DNA of 64,000 nt from Rhizophlyctis rosea. Taxonomy: Eukaryota; Chytridiomycota; Chytridiomycetes; Rhizophlyctidales; Rhizophlyctidaceae. The notes under the pieces were generated by a model. That model was not told where the DNA came from and did no database searches. It saw nothing but the letters and a program-made list of their open reading frames with translations. The stretch is taken from positions 1 to 64,000 of the forward strand of contig JADGJC010000131.1 in assembly GCA_027596075.1 (NCBI GenBank). Direction: 5' to 3'. Below are positions 45,956 through 59,400 of this stretch, one piece after another. The translations under genes and the position numbers were made by a program. The stretch's first letter is position 1, and each line of letters opens with the position of its first letter.

Positions 45956-48006
45956 ATGATCAGCGTCTATCCCCACCACCGTACTGTAGGGCAGCCATCC
46001 GCGGATCTGCCCCACCATCCTTCACACTTCGATGCTTCCCTCACTGGCTGGCCTAGATCGCCCGCCCGGGACCAAAGTCAGCAACCACACCACCTACCAG
46101 ATCGTCATCTCCTTCCGCAACCGCTCATGCCTACACCCCACCTTCCCTCTGTACCCGCATCTCAGTCTTACCTTCGTGCACCACAACCGCCAGATCATCT
46201 CCAACCGCCTCACCACCACCAGCAATATGCCCACTCAGACTCGATAGTGGACTTTTTGCTCGGTAACGGTGACACGCAATTTGAGAACGACGAAAACCTT
46301 GGCGATGTAGGGCTTGGAGGACGGGTGGGCACCATGCACACTGACGGCAGAGGAAAGATGCCGATTGGGGAAGGAATGAACGGTGGAGGTGGCGGCATGG
46401 TAGGGATGGGACTCGAATCCCACGGCTACGGCGCATCCCATCCGCACGACACAATTCCCACCTCTCATCCACATCTCAACTCCTACATTTTCCACGATTC
46501 CCCTTCTCCACCACCTTCACCCCACCCACTCTCCTACCCCGCCCACATCATGTCCCGACGCAGCGAAGCGCCCATCCCAGCCTTACATCCCGCATCTTTC
46601 GATCACCACCAGCACCACCACTACCTCCACCACCATCCCACACGCGCATTCGAAGACCAACTAAGCGCAAGGTTTGCCGGGCTGGATCTGGAAACAGGCA
46701 GCGGCGGCTCAGTCAGAGAAGAACAAGCCCGTGCCGCCATCCGAGACGCACAGGGCGACTTCGGACCCTCAGACCATATCCCCTTCCCCTTCGCACCACC
46801 CGACCACCGCCCACCCACATCTCCACCCGACCCGCTAGCCGACACCGCCACCTCCGTCATCAAACCCTTCCTGATGGACTCACCCATGCAAGTCCGATCC
46901 CGCAGCTCCTCCGCCGCCGAAGACCACCACGACCACGTGCTGCATAAGCGGTATAGCGATAGCAATCTTTCCCGCCAATCGCAGCAACAGTCGTACTTGG
47001 CGTTGCTGGCGCATGAGGAGAGGTTGCATGGCTTGAAAGGCGGGAGGAACTTGGCGGGTATGGGGCCGGGAATTGGTGGTGGGTTGGATGTGGACGATTT
47101 GTTGGGGGGTTGGTATTCTAGACCGTGGAGAGAGGTGCCGCCGAGTGGATATGTGTGCAAGTTGTGGTATGTAACATGGGTCTCTCTGGACTTGACAGAG
47201 TTTTCCACTTTCTGTTTTAGTCTCGCCCATTCCATGAGCCCATCCTAACATCCTTGGAACATCACGCAGCATGGTCGAAGGCCACTGGCTCAAAAACTGC
47301 GCCCTATACCGCGAACGAAGGCGAGAAAACATCCAGCAGTTTGGGCTGTTCCCGCCGGGACATAACCCGCATCATAGGCATCATCATCATCATGGCCACC
47401 ATTCGCGGGAACGGGCGTTTTCGTTTGATGCGGGGCAGGGGCATCGTGGGGAGCGGGAACGGGAGAGGGAGAGGGAGAGGGAACGGGAGAGGGGTGAGAG
47501 GGATAGGGAGAGGGAACGAGGTGGGGGCAGTCCGACGCCGCCGCCGAAGGGGTATGTGTGTCGAAAGTGTTGTACGCCGGGGCATTGGTGAGTTTTTCCG
47601 AAAGTCATTTTTGAGTGGTAAAATGTGAGTTGACGGCGATGCTAACTGGATTGAATGGATGAAATTGAATGTAGGATCCAACATTGCCCGTACTCGAAGC
47701 ATTCGACCCCGCCGGAGGGGTATACTTGCAAGGTAAGCACCATCTTTGAGACGAAGCCCCTAATGCAAGACTTGCAAGGCTATAAAGAGGGAGGGATAGA
47801 AAGATGGGAGGAGATTGTGAAAAATCTTTCAGGACGAGGCCGGGGGCAAAAGGAAAAAAAGAACATCTGGCCGCATCTGGTCAAATTCAATCTCATGGGC
47901 TTTCCCCTTCCATCTTTTGCGACTTTTCATCTAGATCTGCGCAGTGAAAGGTCACTGGATCTACCAATGCCCTAAACGTCTCCCGCGGTCGCTCATGAAT
48001 TATTGA
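45956..48006 (+). CDS. Triple CCHC zinc-knuckle protein
   Basis: Exons 45956-47166, 47270-47587, 47675-47732 and 47935-48006 give 552 aa. The first 390 residues are low-complexity, rich in His, Pro, Ser and Gly, with no recognised domain. Three zinc knuckles of the zf-CCHC_2 type follow, each introduced by P-P-x-G-Y: GYVCKLCMVEGHWLKNC, GYVCRKCCTPGHWIQHC and GYTCKICAVKGHWIYQC. This PP-GY-C-C-GHW-C pattern is found in RBBP6-type RNA-binding proteins. Between knuckles 1 and 2 there is a His run and an Arg-Glu dipeptide tract (about 20 residues). Each knuckle is cut by an intron. The last 200-nt intron restores knuckle 3, which a reading without it would lose. RNA binding is inferred. Confidence 0.85.
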
Positions 48007-48644
48007 TTGGGTGGGGGTTTTTAGTTTGTTGGGTGGGGCGAGGGGAGTGTGTGTTGCCTGCGTTTTTTTTTTTTTTGCTTCGATGACAGAGAAGTTCTCG
48101 CTTTTTTTTTTCCTCCTTTTTTGGCGGTCGGGCGGTGTTCAAGCATACAGTTTAATCCTTTCTCCATACTTTCCTCTTCTATAATGGCTCTTGCACTGAA
48201 AAAAAAAACGTTAATACACGCTTTTTTGTTTTTTGTTGTTTGTTTTTGTTTGTGCATTTTTTTTTATTTTTTTTTTTGTTTTAGTCATAGTATTAGTCGG
48301 GTGCTTTTTTGTGTTTCATTTTTGCGTAGTTAGTGTGTCTTTCCATTTGTTTTTTGCGTCATGGTGTGTTGTTGTTTGCTTCTGTTTATGTTTTCTCATT
48401 CCCGAATCTTTTTCTAATAAGAGTTGTTACACATGCTGGTGTTTTTGATTCTCACGTTTATCATCGAATGGCGTCTTCCGTTCCGGATGGGAGAGTCCGC
48501 ATGCAAAGCCTTCAATCCTGGTTCATATTTACAAATTTCCCCATCTTTATTTTGTACAAGCAATAAGCGGGACGCCAATAAGCTGCCGAGCACCGTACTC
48601 AATGGTGTTTGTTTTCGGGTATCATTTTCCAAAGAAGGGGGAGA
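48007..48644. other. T-rich intergenic between convergent genes
   Basis: About 0.64 kb with several poly-T runs on the plus strand (around 48065, 48105 and 48260). It covers both 3' flanks. No gene is seen. Confidence 0.45.
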
Positions 48645-49970
48645 TCAATCCTCGTCCTCGTCGTCGCCGTCTCGGTCTCCGCGGAAACGCGGGTTTTGTC
48701 GCTTTTGATGTGGAGAAGGTTAATGGGAATGAAAAGTTTTCTTGACTGAGAAATGCAGAAACTTACGTCCGTGTCCCGTGCCCGCTTGGACGGTGTGTCA
48801 TGCGGCGGGGGGGACTGGCTGTCCGGGCGCCGTCCTCTCTTTTTCGCAGCTGTTTGACCGCGCGTAAGCAAGAGTTCTAAGTCCACGCCAACAAAATGAA
48901 TTCCCATACTCACATCCACCACCACCCCTTACACCCGTCCCCACATAGTAGTCCCCCTCCGCACCCTCGGGCACCGCGCCGTGGCCCCCTGCGTCCCCAG
49001 CATACCGATCGTACTGATCCTGCTCCCTCTGCTCCTCCTCCGCCTGTCTCATCGCAGCATTGGCGCCGTACCCGCCCCGACCCGCGTCGTAGTCCTCCCG
49101 GTGCTCGTCGCGCACTTGCCCGCCCGATTTCCCGCGCCCGTATTGCCGGCCGGCCGTGAATCCCGGGTCGATGTCGGTTCGGATGATGCGTTCGTCGAGC
49201 TTTGTGCCGTTGATGAAGGACATGCAGTCGAGGGCCGATTGGCGGTGGTAGTATCTATGTGTGTGGGTGATTATAAGTAAGGCTCCTTGCACATTGCGGT
49301 CGCTCATTCGACAGTCATCCGCAACCCAACCCTACCCCCCATCCAACCCAACCCAACTCAGCCCAATCCAACACAACCCTCCCTACCCTTCCCTTCCCAC
49401 CCCACCCCACGAACCAACCCCACCCAACCACCCCAACTCCAGCCCACTCCAACTCAATCAACCCAATCCACCCAATCCAATTCTTCCAACTTCCCGCGAC
49501 ACTAGCCAATCCTACTCAAGCGTCCAACCCAACGCAGCCCACACCAACTCAGCCCACCCAAACAAGGTCTACTATTCAATCCACCCGACTCACCCAACCC
49601 AGCCCCACCCGTTCACCAACCCTACCCTGAGCCCAATACCAATACTCACTCAACAAAACAAAACCCACAGGGCGTATGTTTATTCCTATCAAGACCCATG
49701 ATGATTCTCTTTATTTCTCCGGTCTTTGAGAAGAGTTCGTATATTTGTTCTTCGGTAGTGAAGAAAGAGAGGTTTCCTACGTAGAGGGTTGTTGAAGCAG
49801 CTAGGGCTTTTGAGAGGGAGGTTGAGTCGCCCTGGAGTGAGGATTATCGAGTTAGTATGATGGACGAGAGAGGGGGAAAGGGGGAAGGGGACGGGACGTA
49901 CACCGTATTTTTGGTCGCGGTAGGTGGAGGGTGCGCCGAGGGCTGGGACTATTGGTTTGAATTTTGACAT
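48645..49970 (-). CDS. NCBP2: Nuclear cap-binding protein subunit 2 (CBP20)
   Basis: CBP20 binds the m7G cap of nascent RNA polymerase II transcripts with CBP80. Five exons (49970-49902, 49831-49650, 49254-48935, 48849-48767, 48701-48645) give 236 aa. The RRM is nearly canonical: [50 protein letters not shown] (RNP1), [19 protein letters not shown], and then [16 protein letters not shown] with [10 protein letters not shown], the CBP20 signature that closes over the cap. Cap-stacking tyrosines are expected in the N-terminal region. The C terminus is extended relative to the 156-aa human protein: a Gln/Glu stretch, a basic KKRGRRP with SPPPHDTP segment, and an acidic end. Intron 2 (395 nt) is unusually long and repetitive. 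The gene is divergent from ALAS, 1.5 kb away. Confidence 0.95.
49310..49640 (-). repeat. CCAACC-type degenerate repeat in NCBP2 intron 2 (G-rich on coding strand)
   Basis: About 330 bases of imperfect CCAAYCCA/CCCAACC units on the plus strand. Since NCBP2 is on minus, its pre-mRNA carries runs of GGG separated by short loops (GGGTTGGGTTGGATGGGG and GGTAGGGTTGGG). This can fold as a G-quadruplex in RNA. Confidence 0.75.
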
Positions 49971-51460
49971 CGTTTTGGTGTGTTGCTTTGGTGGAGGTGG
50001 AGGTGTGGGAGTGGTTTCGAGAGTGTGGTGAGCTGGGACGCAGATGCTGATCGTGGGAAGAGTTGAGGATGTGTGGGAGCATGGGAACAGAGAGATGAGA
50101 CATCGTGGACGGTGGCTTGAAGATTGGTGGCTTCAAAATTTGTGGCTTTCAGCGGCAAGGCGCGCGGCAAGAGCCTGGCTGACTTGAGTCGGCTGCAGTG
50201 AGGACCCCACAACCAGAACCGGGCACACGGTACGCGGAAAAGCAAACAACAAAAGGCCTTGACCGCATCCGAGTTGTCGGCGCTGGGATAAACAGAGTTT
50301 TCCCGTCGTTTTGTGTTACGGTGTGCACTCCAACATCATGTGAAATATCCACCATGCGGATCAAAGTTTATCCCACTGTGTGCTCGACCAATAGAAATGC
50401 TCGCATATCATGGTGAAGGGGTCGCGAACGACCGTAATTTTGGTGGGAGATGATCAATGGGTCCAGCCCGCATTTGGAACATTTGAGATCAGTATGCCAC
50501 ATATGGGCAAGGGGGGCGTGAATCAGTCTGAAACGGGCTGATACGGCCAAACGCCCATTTGAAGATGGGTGGCTTGTATATGGTTGCCATGATGAGATTG
50601 TTTACATCCATTCACAAGCCCCGAGGCAGCCTCAAAATGTTACCACTGGTAAAGACGGGGACCCTGCTGAGAACCCTGAGCAGTCGCCCGCCACACTGGT
50701 ATGGTTACTTTTACCCCCCACCCCACAGGGCCCACACGCACTTGGTCCGCAGGTGCCCCTCTGGTACTCCCTCTCGTTTCTCACTCGTCCTTGTTCTTCG
50801 CTTCATTCAGCTTTGCGTTCACACACAGGCAGTGTTTTGCCAAGGTCAGTATTTCGCCGCAACCGTGTGGGCATGGGACTTCGGATTTGTCAACTTGTCA
50901 ATGTCGGGCGAGAAGAAGGAAGTCCGAATGGCGTGGGACTGGAGATGGCGATGGTGGTACAGCGCAGACCTCTTGTATTGCCAGTGGAGAAGTGGAGGCG
51001 GATGAAATTTGGATGTGGGTGAGGCAACCTTGGGCAACTTTGGTGCGGCTTGCAACCCACAAATCACACCGAGTGTGTGCCCGCGTTGCTGGGTCGTGGA
51101 ATGGGCACACTCGCAGAGTCGGTCCCACTGACCCAACTGCCAAATTGTAATAGCAACAACATTCCCATTCACCAAAAACAATCTGCACCCTTCCATCTAT
51201 GATTGATAACAGGAGAACTCACTCAACACCCCTTCTCTCTTTGTTCACGCAGATTTGCATTTCGGACACTCGACTGGAAGATCTGTTGCGTGCAGTCCCA
51301 GAGCGCATACCACATATTACTTGCACAGTATCGGCGATTGACATATAGGTGAGTAGTGAAGCCTGAGCAACCCCTCTTCGTCTCGGTGAATTCTGACAAT
51401 TGCATCCTTTTCGCAGGTCGCACCCACGTCATATACCTACTTTACTGATTCGTTGTTAAA
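49971..51460. promoter_or_regulatory. Divergent region between NCBP2 and ALAS
   Basis: A 1.5-kb region serving as both promoters. Pyrimidine-rich stretches occur before the ALAS start. No coding exon or recognisable binding site is supported. Confidence 0.45.
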
Positions 51461-53438
51461 ATGGAGGCCTTCCTAACCCAAGTCTCACGTAACTGCCCTT
51501 TCCTTCGCCGCACTCCGACATCTGCCCTTAGGCAGTTGTCTACCATGCCGGCAAAGCCCAAGGAGCAGCCTGGTCAGCTCGGCCAACCCAAGAACGCTCT
51601 TGTCGCGGCCGCGCACCAGTGCCCTGTCATGTCAAAGGCCATCGCCTACAAACAGGCCAACGAGGCTGCTACGAGGAACATTTCCACCTCGCCCAAGTGC
51701 CCGTACGCTGCTGCTGCCGCCACTGCCATGCCGGAGCCCCCGGTGCACCCTGGTGTTTACCTTGGTCACTCTCACTCCTCGGCCGCGCACACTGAGCAGG
51801 TCGTTCATCCCACCTCGTACCCTGTTCCTCAACCCATGCGTAAGTCAACAGTTTCTTTCAATCAATTTTCTTGGCAGAAGGGAATCTCATAGATATCCTT
51901 TTCCGACAGCCGCTCGTCCTGCAAAGGAGAAGGTTGTTCATCCGGTCCAGCCAGCTACAGCACCCTTTGACTATGAATCTTTCTACCAACACGAATTGGA
52001 GAAGAAACATAAGGACAAGAGCTACCGGTACTTCAACAACATCAACCGATTGGCAAAGAGGTTCCCCACAGCACACACCGGAACTGGCGAACACGTCACA
52101 GTATGGTGCTCAAACGATTACCTGGGCATGAGCAAGCATCCGAACGTCATTCAAAGCATGAAGTGAGTATTCGACCAGATGTGCACAGCAGTAGCATTGC
52201 GCAGATTCCTTACCTCTGCATCCACTCAGGGACACGCTCGACAAATACGGTGCCGGCGCCGGGGGCACGCGCAACATCGCCGGCAACGCCCAACTCCACC
52301 TCAGCCTCGAAAACGAGCTCGCAGCCCTCCACAACAAACCCGCCGCCCTAGTCTTCTCCTCCTGCTTCGTCGCCAACGACGCCACAATCTCCACCCTCGC
52401 CTCCAAACTCCCCGGCTGCGTCATCTTCTCCGACAGCTCCAACCACGCGTCCATGATCCAGGGTATCCGCCACTCGGGCGCCCAGAAGAAGATCTTCCGC
52501 CACAACGATGTTGCTCATTTGGAGCAGTTGTTGCAGAGTGTTGATATCAACACTCCGAAGTTGATTGCGTTTGAGAGTGTTTATTCTATGTGTGGGAGCA
52601 TTGGGCCTATTAAGGAGATTGCGGCGTTGGCGAGGAAGTACAATGCGATTACGTTTTTGGATGAGGTGCATGCTGTTGGGATGTATGGACGTCATGCGGG
52701 TGGTGTTGCGGAGTACATTGATGCGATGGATGAGATTGATATTATCACGGGGACGCTTGGGAAGGCGTTTGGTGTTGTTGGTGGTTATATTGGTGAGTTT
52801 TTCACTCTTTATTGCGTCAGGTGTAAATTTCATCAAAACAAGAACGTCAAACTTATTCCGTCATTACGCACAACCCCCCAGCCGCCTCCGCCGCCCTCGT
52901 CGACATGATCCGCTCCTACGCCCCCGGCTTCATCTTCACCACCTCCCTCCCTCCCGCCGTCGTTGGCGGCGCCCTAACCTCCATCCGCCACCTCCGCTCC
53001 TCCCAAGCCGAACGCACCGGCCAACAACTCAACACCCGCGCCCTCAAATCCCGTCTCGCATCCCTCGACATCCCCGTCGTGCCCAACCCCTCTCACATCG
53101 TGCCCGTGCTTATCGGTGACGCCGAAACCGCCAAGTCGGTGTCTGACGAGTTGTTGTATAAGTACAAGATTTACGTCCAGAGCATTAATTACCCGACGGT
53201 CGCGAAGGGAGAGGAGAGGTTGAGGATTACGCCGACTCCGGGGCATACGGAGGAGCATATGGAGTATCTTGTGGGTGCGTTGCAGACTATTTGGCATGAG
53301 AGGGATTTGAAGATGGTTGGGGATTGGGAGAAGGAAGGTGGGAGGGCTGGTGTTGGGAAGGGGTGCAGTGTTGAGCAGTTGGTTGTTGAGAGGGATCTTG
53401 GGTTGGGTGAGCCTGAAAGGTTGGTTGCTACTGCTTAG
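51461..53438 (+). CDS. HEM1: 5-aminolevulinate synthase, mitochondrial
   Basis: Condenses glycine with succinyl-CoA to 5-aminolevulinate, the first committed step of haem synthesis in mitochondria, using pyridoxal phosphate. Exons 51461-51839, 51910-52162, 52230-52792 and 52882-53438 give 583 aa. The N terminus is basic and Ser/Thr-rich like a matrix presequence, and carries three Cys-Pro motifs ([20 protein letters not shown] at residues about 12, 54 and 80), candidate haem-regulatory motifs. The catalytic core shows [65 protein letters not shown] and [14 protein letters not shown], where the lysine binds PLP. The end reads [20 protein letters not shown] then TPGHTEEHM. Length and order match fungal Hem1. 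Confidence 0.97.
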
Positions 53439-56400
53439 ATAGGGGATGTGGTAGTGGTGTGATAATCGTTCATGTAGTTTTTTTAGTGAGTTTCCATGAT
53501 TTGGTTTTGTTTTATTGTTTTTGTTTTTGTTTCGTTTGGTGCCGACCACGATGGTCTTTCTGGTCGTGGCTTTGTGGGAAATATATGGCTTGAAGTGTGT
53601 TGTTATGTCAGATCAACAAGGTTGTTTGTGATGGGGGATTGGGACTCGTGACGATTTGGTACATGCGTCTTGTGTGCTGGCTGACGGGGGGCCAACCGCA
53701 CATCCCTTGGGATGTCGTATTTTCTCTTTTTTCTCCAGACTATGGTATGATATCATATTCCAACGTGTGTCAGTCATGAGATAAAGGAAATCGGTCCGAT
53801 AGGGTGGTGGAATGTGCATTCTTCCCCGCAGGTGTTCGGAGTCGGGAAGGCACAAACAAATCCCCCCACAATAGCCCCACAACACCGAAAAAAGGTTCAT
53901 GCAATCGTTGAGGAAGGGGTCTCAATCCATTGATTACATCCTCCATTCCTGTTGTCATGAACAAGGAATTTCCAACTGACATCCAATTGCGTACACCGGG
54001 GTTGTTTTTGGATGACCACGATTGGTGAGGTATATATTCCGTCCCTTCGGAAACTTCTTGTTTTTTGTACACTGGACTGGGTGATGGGAATGTGTGTTGT
54101 CGTCATCCTTGGAGGTGTTGGCTGATTTTCCCCTGCGAACCTGCCCTCCGTGTCCTTTTTCCTTCCTGATATTGTGTCAGGATGCAATTGATACTTTCGG
54201 GTCCTGAACTGCTGAAGACCTTGGGCGCATGGCGGACATTGTACAATGGTACCCCCCGGATTTTCGATGTCCGGGTGGCAAGTTGGCAACTCCAGATTCG
54301 GGTCCATCATTCACATTGTTGGTAGAATATCTTTGCCACGCCGAGGTGGGAACCCGCCATGGGCTGAGTTCGTATGCGTTTGTCCTCGCCGTCTTTTTTT
54401 GGTCAGATGACCTCTATTACACACGGAAAAGTAAGCAGGACGATGACACACGAGGTGGGGATGGAAATGGCCAGACAGATGCAATGTCCTGGATTTCGTC
54501 GAATTGATTCACCTCACTAGATCGTGAGACGCCAGCCCTTCAAAGTGTTCAAGGACACATACTGGCATGGTATGTTCAGACCGATGGAACGCTGCGAAGG
54601 AACTTTATGGTCGTCCCCTTGGCGTACAGTCCATTGAGAAGCGGGCGCCTGCCATTGGTGTGAATAATGCACCATGCGGTCGGCATATTCGAGTATGTAG
54701 GACCTCCCGTTTTCCTTTTTTCATCATATTTTGGCGCTATGAAAGTGTTTCGCATCTGACCTGATATACAAAACCGCAGCCTATCAAGCCTCGAAAAAAA
54801 GCGTCCTTGGGTCGTCGGATCTGCTCAAGAGGCTCAGCGCATCTAAATAGGCTGCGACAATGGAAGATTTGCCATATCCGCATCTTGCATGACCGACATT
54901 TCACTGCAAGGAGAGACTTGTTGAGGACGGAGTCGGGTAAGGGCAACTTGGTGCCAGTTGCGTGAGAGGTCAGAATCTATTATGGAGTGGAAAGGACACG
55001 GGCAGTTAGCTCTCCCGATTTGCCCCAGGTACACGGACAAAAAAAAACACCAATGACATGTGGCCAGAATCCCCCCCTATACCAATGTGGGACGGCACAA
55101 TCCCTGAAATGAACACCTTTATCATTCATTTGATCATTTGTGAAGATCAGGCTGCAACCTTGAAGCTGCCATACCAGATGGCGATGGGAATGCGAATAGA
55201 TACAGAAAAAGGAAAGCACATACATCGAATACCATACGGACATGATGATGCTTGATCACATTTACATGTCCAACCCCTACTGTAGCCGCTCTGCAAGTAT
55301 TCAGACCGATGGTATCTTAGAAAGCAAATCAGGGTTGCCATCCCGAGACTGACCATTCTGACCCTTCCGCTGAAATGTATTTCTATACACTTATGCATGT
55401 TAAGCACTCTTGCAAGGAGTACTCCTAAACTGTATTTCATCCACCTTTGCACTGATTTTTTTGTGTGTGGCAGATCAAAACCCCTTCTTTCTTCTCTCCC
55501 GTCGGTGATGGGTGGTTGAGAGCGTAGGAATCCTGTATTTTGCTTGGTTGCGCGCACGGTTCTTATGCCCAAAGCACCAAATAGCCTGCCATTGAGAGCT
55601 GGTTTGTCTTTTTTGGCGGGGTTTCTTTGGCTCGTCAGTCTCCCGTGAGGGACGATGCATTTAGGACTTTTGGGGAACTTTGCATGATCGAGTTGATTGT
55701 GTCAGGCATATTTGTCAGTGAAAAAGAGAGCATACATGTAGAATTTTGCGGTGAGTGGTCAGTATGCGCTTTGAAGCATCGGCCGTCGAGACTTACTGTA
55801 GACATGACCGCCGACTTCCACAAAACGAGAGCCAGGAATTGAGATTATTTTCAACGCCCTGATCTTGATGCCCAAGGATTTCTCCAGAAGTAAGATCGCG
55901 AAATGATTTCGCACATCACGTTGAGTATATACTCACATCCCAGTTGGTCAGCTCCATTTTTTGTTTTTGCCTGCCGTGGTACCTGTGGTGCAACGGCAAA
56001 GACAGTATTTTGTACAATGGACAGGTGACAGTCGGCGTATTGGTGCTTGTGTGAGATTGGGGGAAAGATTAGCAACAGCATGGGGGAAATGGCCAAGAGT
56101 CGAAGGTGGATTGATGTACCTTTAAATCTGCCTTTGGAATGCGTTTTTTTCTGCAAAATGTATGGACCTGCTTGACATTCTCTGCATTAAAGTGATGTGA
56201 ATACTTCCAAAAACGCGGTAGCACGCACAATCCCTGATGTAAGATGTCAATTAGTTCAATTTCCTTACTTGCAGATCACGCAACGTATGGATTTTGACGT
56301 GCGGCACTTCTGTCGGGTCTGACTTCAAGTGCGTAGAGCAATATCAACGCGATAGGAAGCTTGAGTCGTTTCCATCTTTTTTCTTTGGCTTGTTGCAACG

Positions 56401-59400
56401 CCTACCTGTCATATAACAGGAAATCCTAATGTGATGTGCAATGAAAGAGGGTGCATCTTAGCACTTATTTGATTCCAGACGAACTCCAGCATGTTCAGGT
56501 TCAAGGCGGACGAACTCCAGCATGTTCAGGCTCAAGGCATTCATTCGTGCACATGAGGGGACTTTTTGTCGCTTTTTTTGCATCGTTTACTTGGCGGTAG
56601 TCGTATTTTTGACAGATTAGACTGAATTTGCGACATGTATGTCAACCTAACAAATGACGGTTCAGACCAACCATGTCAATGGCAGTTGTGGCAGCTTCCC
56701 AGTCTGGCATTGATAGCATCAAGGACATTAGCTGCAATCACCAAAGTGAACAACAACGAAAAAGTAGCATGACGCGCGAAGACCGGCGTTCTAAAGTTCC
56801 CATGTCCCCGGCGACTATTCATATATGTTACTGGAGCCCATTTTTCGAGTGTTCTCGTGCATCAGCTGCAAACCATATGATGATTATCCTCAATGGACCC
56901 GGCTGAGAAGGCAAAAAGGACGAGTAGGAGCGGATCAGTGGTGATGGACGTATTATATGCCCACCCAAATTGTTATTGACAAGCCCTTTTCCAATGACGA
57001 CCTGACAGTTTCATCGCCGTTAGTGGTGAGGTTAAATGCATGACATTTGGGCACACTGCTGTTACTACATCCTTGATGCAAGCCGTCCCTCAATTCAACA
57101 ATCAATGAATACGAAGCCGATTGATCTGGAAGGTCAGGCTTGAGAAAATGGTCGACCAAATCGTGTGAAAACTGTACGACAGCGTATCCTTTTTGAGGTT
57201 TTGTCACGACTCTGCTTTGATCATATACCGTTGGAAATGAAATTTCACTCACAAGCAAAAAGAAAGCATATTAGTCGTTGGGTCTGAAACACAGTGTCTA
57301 GATGCCAACTATGTCAGCATGAGTAGGGCTTTGGGCTCCGTCATGTGGATAATGAGGACTTTTCGAATCCTCTTCGCACAATGCTGGACTTTGGTGATGG
57401 TGCCGGCTAAAACTCAGCTAGCGGGATATTGGGCCAACGCCAAAGGCCTGGCCTATCCATCGACAGCATTGTAGATTGTAAAAGTTGTCGATCGAATGAT
57501 GCCGCAGAGAAGCAAAAAATTGACTTGCGGCGGCATTGAAAGGATTAAACGCTTTGGATTTGCATAGAGATGCACTCTTTGATATGGGAAGTCGCTTTAT
57601 CATTCCTTTGATCAGAGCGACAATGATGCTATAGCAGGCGGTCTTTTTTCGACCGTCAGACCAAAAAAACGACCAAGACATGAAGAACACGATATGAGAG
57701 GGAAAAACCTGAAACAAAAATATACTCATGTATATATCATCCAGAAAATGTGATGCATAGTCAATCTTTGACCTCGAATCACAAAATAGCATATAAGTGT
57801 GGGGTCATGGTCGAATATCTTCATTGCATGACTCAAACAGGTTCAAATGGAAAATCAATGCTTTGTTGAGAGTCTTTACAGATTGTTGCTCCGTGTTCCT
57901 GATTCACATCCTTCGGCAATGCTGACAAAAAGAACTTCCAGAACACGAGGAACTGGCGCCCAAAGCCTTGAAGGCACCTTTGGGAGGCTGGTTGTGATTT
58001 GAAGTAATGCCGCCAAAATTCCACCATTGTATGACCTCAGCATGAAGATTTAAATGACCTACTGCTACTCGCGATCGTTGAAAGCTTTTTGGAAGTGCAC
58101 TGTGACTCCAGTATCTGATAAGCAGAGTAGAACTTTCTATATCCCGTCATTCTCTTGAATGTGCAACATGGTTTGCATACCCCTTCCCTGACTTGCGACT
58201 CAAGAATGTTCCAACCTCATCAGTGCTTCCAAACAAAAGTGGTAGCATTTCCAATTCGTGGATGGTGTGCTTCTTGCAGCAAACATCTCACTTCAATACA
58301 GTCCACATCCGGTTTTTATCCTGAACTTTCTGCAGAAATGAAGACCGGCAAAGTGTCAGGACTTACGGAGCGTTGGTGGTCGAAGGACTGCACCACTCGT
58401 TTGCAATGGAAGCAAGGCGCTTTTTCCCACCTTTTGGACCAAAAAAAGTCGACGGTCGCGATCAGCACAGAACCATATTCATGACAACTGATTCAGCACA
58501 GGGATCAATCATATCCCAGAGAGAACCGCCCGAAGGTGGATCATGTAGAGAGAATTCAACCTCCACGTTCCATTCAATCAAGAAGAGAATGACCGTCGCT
58601 GTCAAAAGCTCATTTGCCTCACGCATCGAAAGTCGGAGCAAAATTTTCCAAAATATCGTGGTACTCTTTTTGCCAAAGTCTGAGAGCTTCACGGTCCAGG
58701 TCTGTCGTTTGAAGGACGAGTGCGGGTTTGGGAGTTGTCTGACGCAAATGGGTACTATCAGCGTGCAGCATGAAAACAGAACCTACAGGCACACGGAAAG
58801 TCCGAAAGTAATGAAAGTCATGACTGGAGGTGAGAGGAAATGAGGAATATAATTGAGTCGACTGCGACTGCGTGATCCTCCTTATTGCAACCCTACCGTG
58901 CACTACGACTGCATTGGCAAAAAACAAATTGCACGAGGGGAGCAGGCCACAGGTCCCAAAGGCATCAACCACCACTTTGGGAGCATGGTTTTGTCACATT
59001 CCTTTCAGTAGCTTTGCCATTCAAGACGTGATGTGGTCGTAAACATTTTGGGAAGATAGTTGAAATGGGAAAGTGCTTGATTACTCAATACCTTTGGTGC
59101 AGAGGTTTGGAACGATGGGTGCGCTGGCACTCTTTTGAATGCCCAATATGCCGTTCTTGTGGTTGACCCACATTATTGCCTCTCTCAGTTTTCTCGATCC
59201 CATCGACGACCTCTCACTATGACCAGCGCGAAAAGCTGTACCATGTGAATGGTAAAAAATAACATTTTCCTTCCAAGTGTTGAACTCTCATCACCAGTTC
59301 CGAGCTTCTGTGATGCTCAACATTGATAATGACGACCATTTTGTTTTGTGGGTAGTACTGTATACTGAGGCAACTGCCCATGATACGATCTGCAAATTTG

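Noticed and set aside
49310..49640. CCCAACC repeats as an interstitial telomere
   Set aside because: Units are irregular in length and sequence and do not form a uniform TTAGGG-like array; they sit precisely inside an intron.
49261..49701. Pro/Asn/Thr-rich open frame on plus
   Set aside because: It is the CCAACC repeat of NCBP2 intron 2, which lacks stops by composition only.
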